Positions 6,269 through 8,918 of a DNA stretch of 8,918 nt are shown here, in pieces. The stretch spans positions 1-8,918 of the forward strand of contig PGZG01000072.1 of assembly GCA_002840115.1 (NCBI GenBank). Direction: 5' to 3'. The notes under the pieces are model-generated. The model did no database searches. It was not told the DNA's origin and worked only from the letters and a program-made list of their open reading frames with translations. Positions within the stretch are counted from its first letter, which is position 1. Each line of letters starts with the position of its first letter. Source of the DNA: Gammaproteobacteria bacterium HGW-Gammaproteobacteria-14. Its GTDB lineage: Bacteria; Pseudomonadota; Gammaproteobacteria; Pseudomonadales; Alcanivoracaceae. A program made the position numbers and the translations under genes.

Positions 6269-8065
6269 TCAGAGCGACAGTTGCTCTTCAGTGATTTCCA
6301 TCAAGCACTCAAGGCCGCCCTCAATAGCACCCTTGTGACCCGCGGTGCGGGGCAGCAGACGCTTGAAGTAGAAGCGCGCCGTAGCGAGCTTGCCCTGATA
6401 AAAATCCTGCTCTGTGGTGCCCGCGGCCAGCTCCTGCTGAGCAACCTGAGCCATACGCGCCCAGAAGTAAGCCAGCGTGACGTAACCGGAGTACATCAGA
6501 TAGTCCACGGATGCAGCACCGACGTTTTCAATGTTCTGCATCGCCTTGGCACCCACAGCCATGGTCAGATCACCCCACTCCTTATTCAGGCGGGCCAGCG
6601 GCTCGACGAACTCTTTCATCTCCGCGCTCTCACCCTGCTCCTGGCAGAACGTGTGAATAATCTTGGTCCAGGCACGCAGGGAAGCACCTTGGGTTTGCAG
6701 GATTTTACGACCCAACAAATCCAGCGCCTGAATGCCGGTGGTGCCTTCGTAGATCGTTGAGATCTTGGCATCACGCAGGTTCTGCTCCATGCCCCACTCA
6801 CGAATAAAGCCGCTACCACCACAAACCTGAATGCCGTGAATCGCAGACTCAACACCGGCTTCGGTAAGGAACGCCTTGCCGATCGGGGTTAACAACGCCA
6901 TCAGGCTGTCTGCTTCTTTGCGAGTCGCTTCATCTTTGCCGCGGTAAACAATGTCACCGAGCTGCGCCATGTAATACACCAGCGCACGGCCGCCTTCGGC
7001 GAACGCTTTACAGGTGAGAATCATGCGACGCACGTCCGGGTGAACAATCACCGGGTCCGCCGGACCGTTCGGGTTTTTCGGGCCGGACAGGGAACGCATG
7101 GCCAGACGCTCACGGGCAAATTCCACGGAGCCCTGGAACGCCAGCTGCGCATGGGCAACACCCTGGATGGCGGTGCCAAGACGGGCAAAGTTCATAAAGG
7201 TGAACATGCAGTTCAACCCTTTATTCTCCGGCCCGATCAACCAACCCTGAGCACCGTCAAAGTTCATCACACAGGTGGCGGAACCGTTAATGCCCATTTT
7301 GTGCTCGATGGAACCACAAGCAACCGCATTGCGAGCACCAACGGAACCGTCTTCGTTCACCAGAAACTTCGGCACGATAAACAGGGAAATACCTTTGGTG
7401 CCTTCCGGTGCGCCCGGCAGACGCGCCAGAACGATATGGACAATGTTTTCTGCCATATCGTGCTCACCTGCAGAAATCCAGATCTTGGTGCCGGAAATCT
7501 TGTAGGTGCCATCCGCCTGTACTTCCGCCTTGGTGCGCAACAGGCCAAGGTCGGAACCACAATGGGGCTCTGTCAAACACATGGTGCCGGTCCACTCGCC
7601 GGTTACCAGTTTCGGCAAGTAAGTCGCTTTCTGCTCGGCAGTGCCATGCTCTTCAATGGTTGCCACCGCGCCATGGGACAGGCCGGGATACATGCTCCAG
7701 GCCCAGTTAGCGGTACCCGTCATTTCGGAAATCGGAATGCCCGCCGATGGCGGCAAGCCCTGACCACCAAATTCCGGATCACTGCCCATGGACGGCCAGC
7801 CACCCTCTACATATTTGGCGTAGGCTTCCTTGAAACCTTTCGGCGTAGTAACAACACCATCATTAAAGTGACAGCCTTCCTCATCACCGGAGCGGTAGAT
7901 CGGTGCCAACTCATTCTCAGAGAACTTGGCGCCCTCTTCGAGTAACGCATTCATCAACTCGCTATTGATGTCTTCAATGCCGAGCGCCGCATAGTGGTCG
8001 TCCAGCTTAAGCACTTCGTTCAGCGTGAAGCGGATATCACGAAGGGGAGCTTTATAATGTGGCAT
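6269..8065 (-). CDS. Acyl-CoA dehydrogenase, long FadE-type (paralog B)
   Basis: 598 residues, collinear with the downstream paralog from the first residues (MPHYKAPLRDIRFTLNEV) to the C-terminal domain. Shared blocks include YRSGDEEGCHFNDGVVTTPKGFKEAY (about 57-82), EWTGTMCLTEPHCGSDLG, LARLPGAPEGTKGISLF, GSIEHKMGINGSATCVMNFD, GGSGFIREWGMEQ, and the catalytic E440 in IYEGTTGIQALDLLGRK. The role is FAD-dependent dehydrogenation of fatty acyl-CoA in the cytoplasm. The two differ in the acyl-pocket and C-terminal regions, so their substrate ranges may differ. The start has TGAGGTG as ribosome binding site at 8070-8076. The 189-bp divergent region upstream contains a PsrA-like palindrome. Which chain length it prefers is unknown. 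Confidence 0.95.
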   Translation of the reverse strand: MPHYKAPLRDIRFTLNEVLKLDDHYAALGIEDINSELMNALLEEGAKFSENELAPIYRSGDEEGCHFNDGVVTTPKGFKEAYAKYVEGGWPSMGSDPEFGGQGLPPSAGIPISEMTGTANWAWSMYPGLSHGAVATIEEHGTAEQKATYLPKLVTGEWTGTMCLTEPHCGSDLGLLRTKAEVQADGTYKISGTKIWISAGEHDMAENIVHIVLARLPGAPEGTKGISLFIVPKFLVNEDGSVGARNAVACGSIEHKMGINGSATCVMNFDGAQGWLIGPENKGLNCMFTFMNFARLGTAIQGVAHAQLAFQGSVEFARERLAMRSLSGPKNPNGPADPVIVHPDVRRMILTCKAFAEGGRALVYYMAQLGDIVYRGKDEATRKEADSLMALLTPIGKAFLTEAGVESAIHGIQVCGGSGFIREWGMEQNLRDAKISTIYEGTTGIQALDLLGRKILQTQGASLRAWTKIIHTFCQEQGESAEMKEFVEPLARLNKEWGDLTMAVGAKAMQNIENVGAASVDYLMYSGYVTLAYFWARMAQVAQQELAAGTTEQDFYQGKLATARFYFKRLLPRTAGHKGAIEGGLECLMEITEEQLSL

Positions 8066-8180
8066 GAATCACCTCAGAAAACGTTTACCGGGATCGGGCA
8101 GAGCCCAGTGGCCCTGATTACAGGGTGCCAAGTCTAGCGCCAGCCGCACGACAGTCCCAGCGACTTGCGTGACCACGGAG

Positions 8181-8196
8181 TCAAACGGTCGTTTGA
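8181..8196. promoter_or_regulatory. PsrA-like operator palindrome in the divergent intergenic region
   Basis: TCAAACGGTCGTTTGA is a perfect inverted repeat with 7-bp arms around GT. It contains CAAAC-N4-GTTTG, matching the published PsrA pattern (G/C)AAAC-N2-4-GTTT(G/C) of Pseudomonas. PsrA is a TetR-type repressor released by long-chain fatty acids or acyl-CoA and controls beta-oxidation genes. The site is 116 bp upstream of acyl-CoA dehydrogenase B and 59 bp upstream of the Trm112-like gene, overlapping the -35 region of the latter's promoter candidate. Binding is inferred; no psrA gene is in the window. Confidence 0.55.
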
Positions 8197-8216
8197 ATCC
8201 ATGGATGTGCCATAAT
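8188..8216 (+). promoter_or_regulatory. Extended -10 promoter candidate for trm112-like–pldA
   Basis: TGC-CATAAT (8208-8216): an extended -10 with five of six matches to TATAAT. The -35 region at 17 bp spacing (GTCGTT, 8188-8193) is poor and falls inside the right half of the palindrome. The expected transcript start is near 8223, about 30 nt before the ATG. Confidence 0.4.
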
Positions 8217-8254
8217 CAGGCCCCCATTGTGAAAAGGCAGTAAAGGAGCCTCGC

Positions 8255-8443
8255 ATGATCGATAAGGAACTGCTGGAAATTCTGGTATGCCCGGTCAGCA
8301 AAACGCCCCTGATCTGGCGCGAGGCCCAGCAGGAGCTACTCTGCAAGGCCAGCGGTCTGGCCTACCCGGTGCGCGACGGCATTCCCGTATTGCTGGAAGA
8401 AGAGTCCCGGCCACTGTCCGATGACGAATTGCGTCAACTATGA
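8255..8443 (+). CDS. Trm112/YcaR-family small zinc-ribbon-like protein
   Basis: 62 residues, the normal length of the bacterial family. It opens with LLEILVCPVSKTPL (residues 6-19) and carries the signature LAYPVRDGIPVLLEEESRPL (about 35-54), which is nearly identical to E. coli YcaR. The first half-site reads C12-P-V-S15 where YcaR has CPVC, so classical four-Cys zinc binding is not possible; CPVT/CPVS variants are known in many proteobacteria. Eukaryotic Trm112 activates methyltransferases; the bacterial role is poorly defined. The ribosome binding site AAGGAG is at 8243-8248 and is strong. In many genomes this gene sits between lpxK and kdsB; here it is followed 40 bp later by pldA, probably in one transcript. 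Confidence 0.9.
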   Translation: MIDKELLEILVCPVSKTPLIWREAQQELLCKASGLAYPVRDGIPVLLEEESRPLSDDELRQL

Positions 8444-8483
8444 CGCCAGCGTCTTTTAACCTGCCGGGGATGAATCAGCCACG

Positions 8484-8918
8484 ATGAGGCGAACCTGGGC
8501 CATTGCCACTTTGCTGCTTGCCCCCGCCCTGGTGCTGGCGGACCTATCCGCCACAGAGCAGGACGCTAACCAGCGTTATCAGGACTGCCTACTGGAAGCG
8601 ATGGAGAAAGCGCCGCCGGATGCCGCGGTATCTATGGTCAAGGGTTGGTGTAACCCCGAAGAACAAAGCCAGCGGGCCCGCAATGAGTATGCCCTGCGAG
8701 GACGTTTAGCGCTGGAGCAGGTCAACCAGCTCAACCCCTTTGTGCTAACCCCCCACCGGCGCAACTATCTGTTGCCGTTTAGCTACTGGAGTAATCCCGT
8801 CAGCAATAACCCGCTGGTGGCGGATGATGATCTGCAACATCAGGAAGCCAAATTCCAGGTGTCACTCAAAGCGCCGCTGTTAACGGATTTCTGGAACGGC
8901 AATACCTTGTATTTTTCT
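8484..8918 (+). CDS. pldA: Outer-membrane phospholipase A (PldA), 3'-truncated by the window edge
   Basis: 145 residues are visible and the frame is open to the end. A signal peptide (MRRTWAIATLLLAPALVLA, cleavage near A19|D20) is followed by a variable segment with two cysteines. The recognisable PldA entry comes next: NPFVLTPHRRNYLLPFSYWSN (about 84-104) and EAKFQVSLKAPLL (about 121-133), which match the first strands of the E. coli beta-barrel (NPFTLYPYDTNYLI, DEVKFQLSLAFPL). The catalytic His-Ser (HDSNGR in E. coli) lies beyond the window. The enzyme hydrolyses phospholipids in the outer leaflet of the outer membrane when asymmetry is disturbed, releasing fatty acids. The start at ATG 8484 is fixed by the signal peptide; GGGGA at 8466-8470 is a distant ribosome binding site. 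An ATG at 8470 is in another frame and stops after five codons. Confidence 0.9.
   Translation, partial: MRRTWAIATLLLAPALVLADLSATEQDANQRYQDCLLEAMEKAPPDAAVSMVKGWCNPEEQSQRARNEYALRGRLALEQVNQLNPFVLTPHRRNYLLPFSYWSNPVSNNPLVADDDLQHQEAKFQVSLKAPLLTDFWNGNTLYFS

Noticed and set aside
7040..7945. 301-codon plus-strand open frame inside acyl-CoA dehydrogenase B
   Set aside because: It resembles the antisense frame of the paralog (both contain HTGGG…DAHLV/NAHFV-like text) because the sense proteins are homologous. That is a shadow and not an independent gene pair.
8079..8086. AAACGTTT palindrome before acyl-CoA dehydrogenase B
   Set aside because: It recalls half of the PsrA motif but has no spacer and lacks the outer G/C; an 8-bp palindrome is easily chance.
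8112..8125. CCCTG-ATTA-CAGGG inverted repeat in the divergent leader
   Set aside because: The arms are only 5 bp, there is no U-run, and the position fits neither terminator nor a known operator.
8116..8131. Minus-strand TTGGCAC resembling a sigma-54 -24 element upstream of acyl-CoA dehydrogenase B
   Set aside because: The required GC at -12 with proper spacing is missing (AATC is found instead).

Overview
The window looks like a chromosomal segment of a marine or environmental gammaproteobacterium. The evidence is a housekeeping sigma-70 most like those of Pseudomonas and related genera, an rpoD–tRNA(CAU) junction of the kind I recall from Pseudomonas, two long FadE-type acyl-CoA dehydrogenases and an outer-membrane phospholipase A. 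A lipid-degrading genus near Alcanivorax or Marinobacter would fit, but the genus is a guess. Base composition appears even and moderately GC-rich, and I see no mobile element, CRISPR array or sign of recent transfer.

Layout. Bases 1-1224 hold the C-terminal two thirds of rpoD (5' end outside the window), followed by a GC-rich hairpin and a tRNA with a CAU anticodon, probably the isoleucine-2 tRNA. Bases 1372-3532 hold a Fur-box-like dyad, a promoter candidate and a tightly packed, translationally coupled operon exbB–exbD1–exbD2–tonB. This is a complete inner-membrane energy-transduction unit for TonB-dependent outer-membrane uptake, with no receptor gene beside it. Bases 3638-4270 encode a secreted endonuclease-I-like protein whose catalytic Glu-His pair appears to be lost. 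An 18-bp-stem bidirectional terminator at 4307-4347 closes both this gene and the convergent minus-strand block.

The minus strand from 8065 down to 4376 carries two tandem, clearly paralogous acyl-CoA dehydrogenases of about 600 residues, separated by a 13-bp perfect hairpin. They should catalyse the first step of fatty-acid beta-oxidation. Divergent from them on the plus strand are a small Trm112/YcaR-like gene and the start of pldA, which runs off the window end. The divergent intergenic region holds a perfect 16-bp palindrome matching the published binding pattern of the fatty-acid regulator PsrA. It overlaps the promoter candidate of the trm112–pldA side.

Functional picture: one half is iron or nutrient uptake energisation (Fur box plus ExbBDD–TonB), the other is lipid turnover (phospholipase releasing fatty acids, dehydrogenases oxidising them, possibly one shared fatty-acid-responsive operator). 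No wholly new system is evident. The points most worth following are the ExbD paralog with Asn in place of the proton-carrying Asp, the degenerate endonuclease I, and the two predicted operators.
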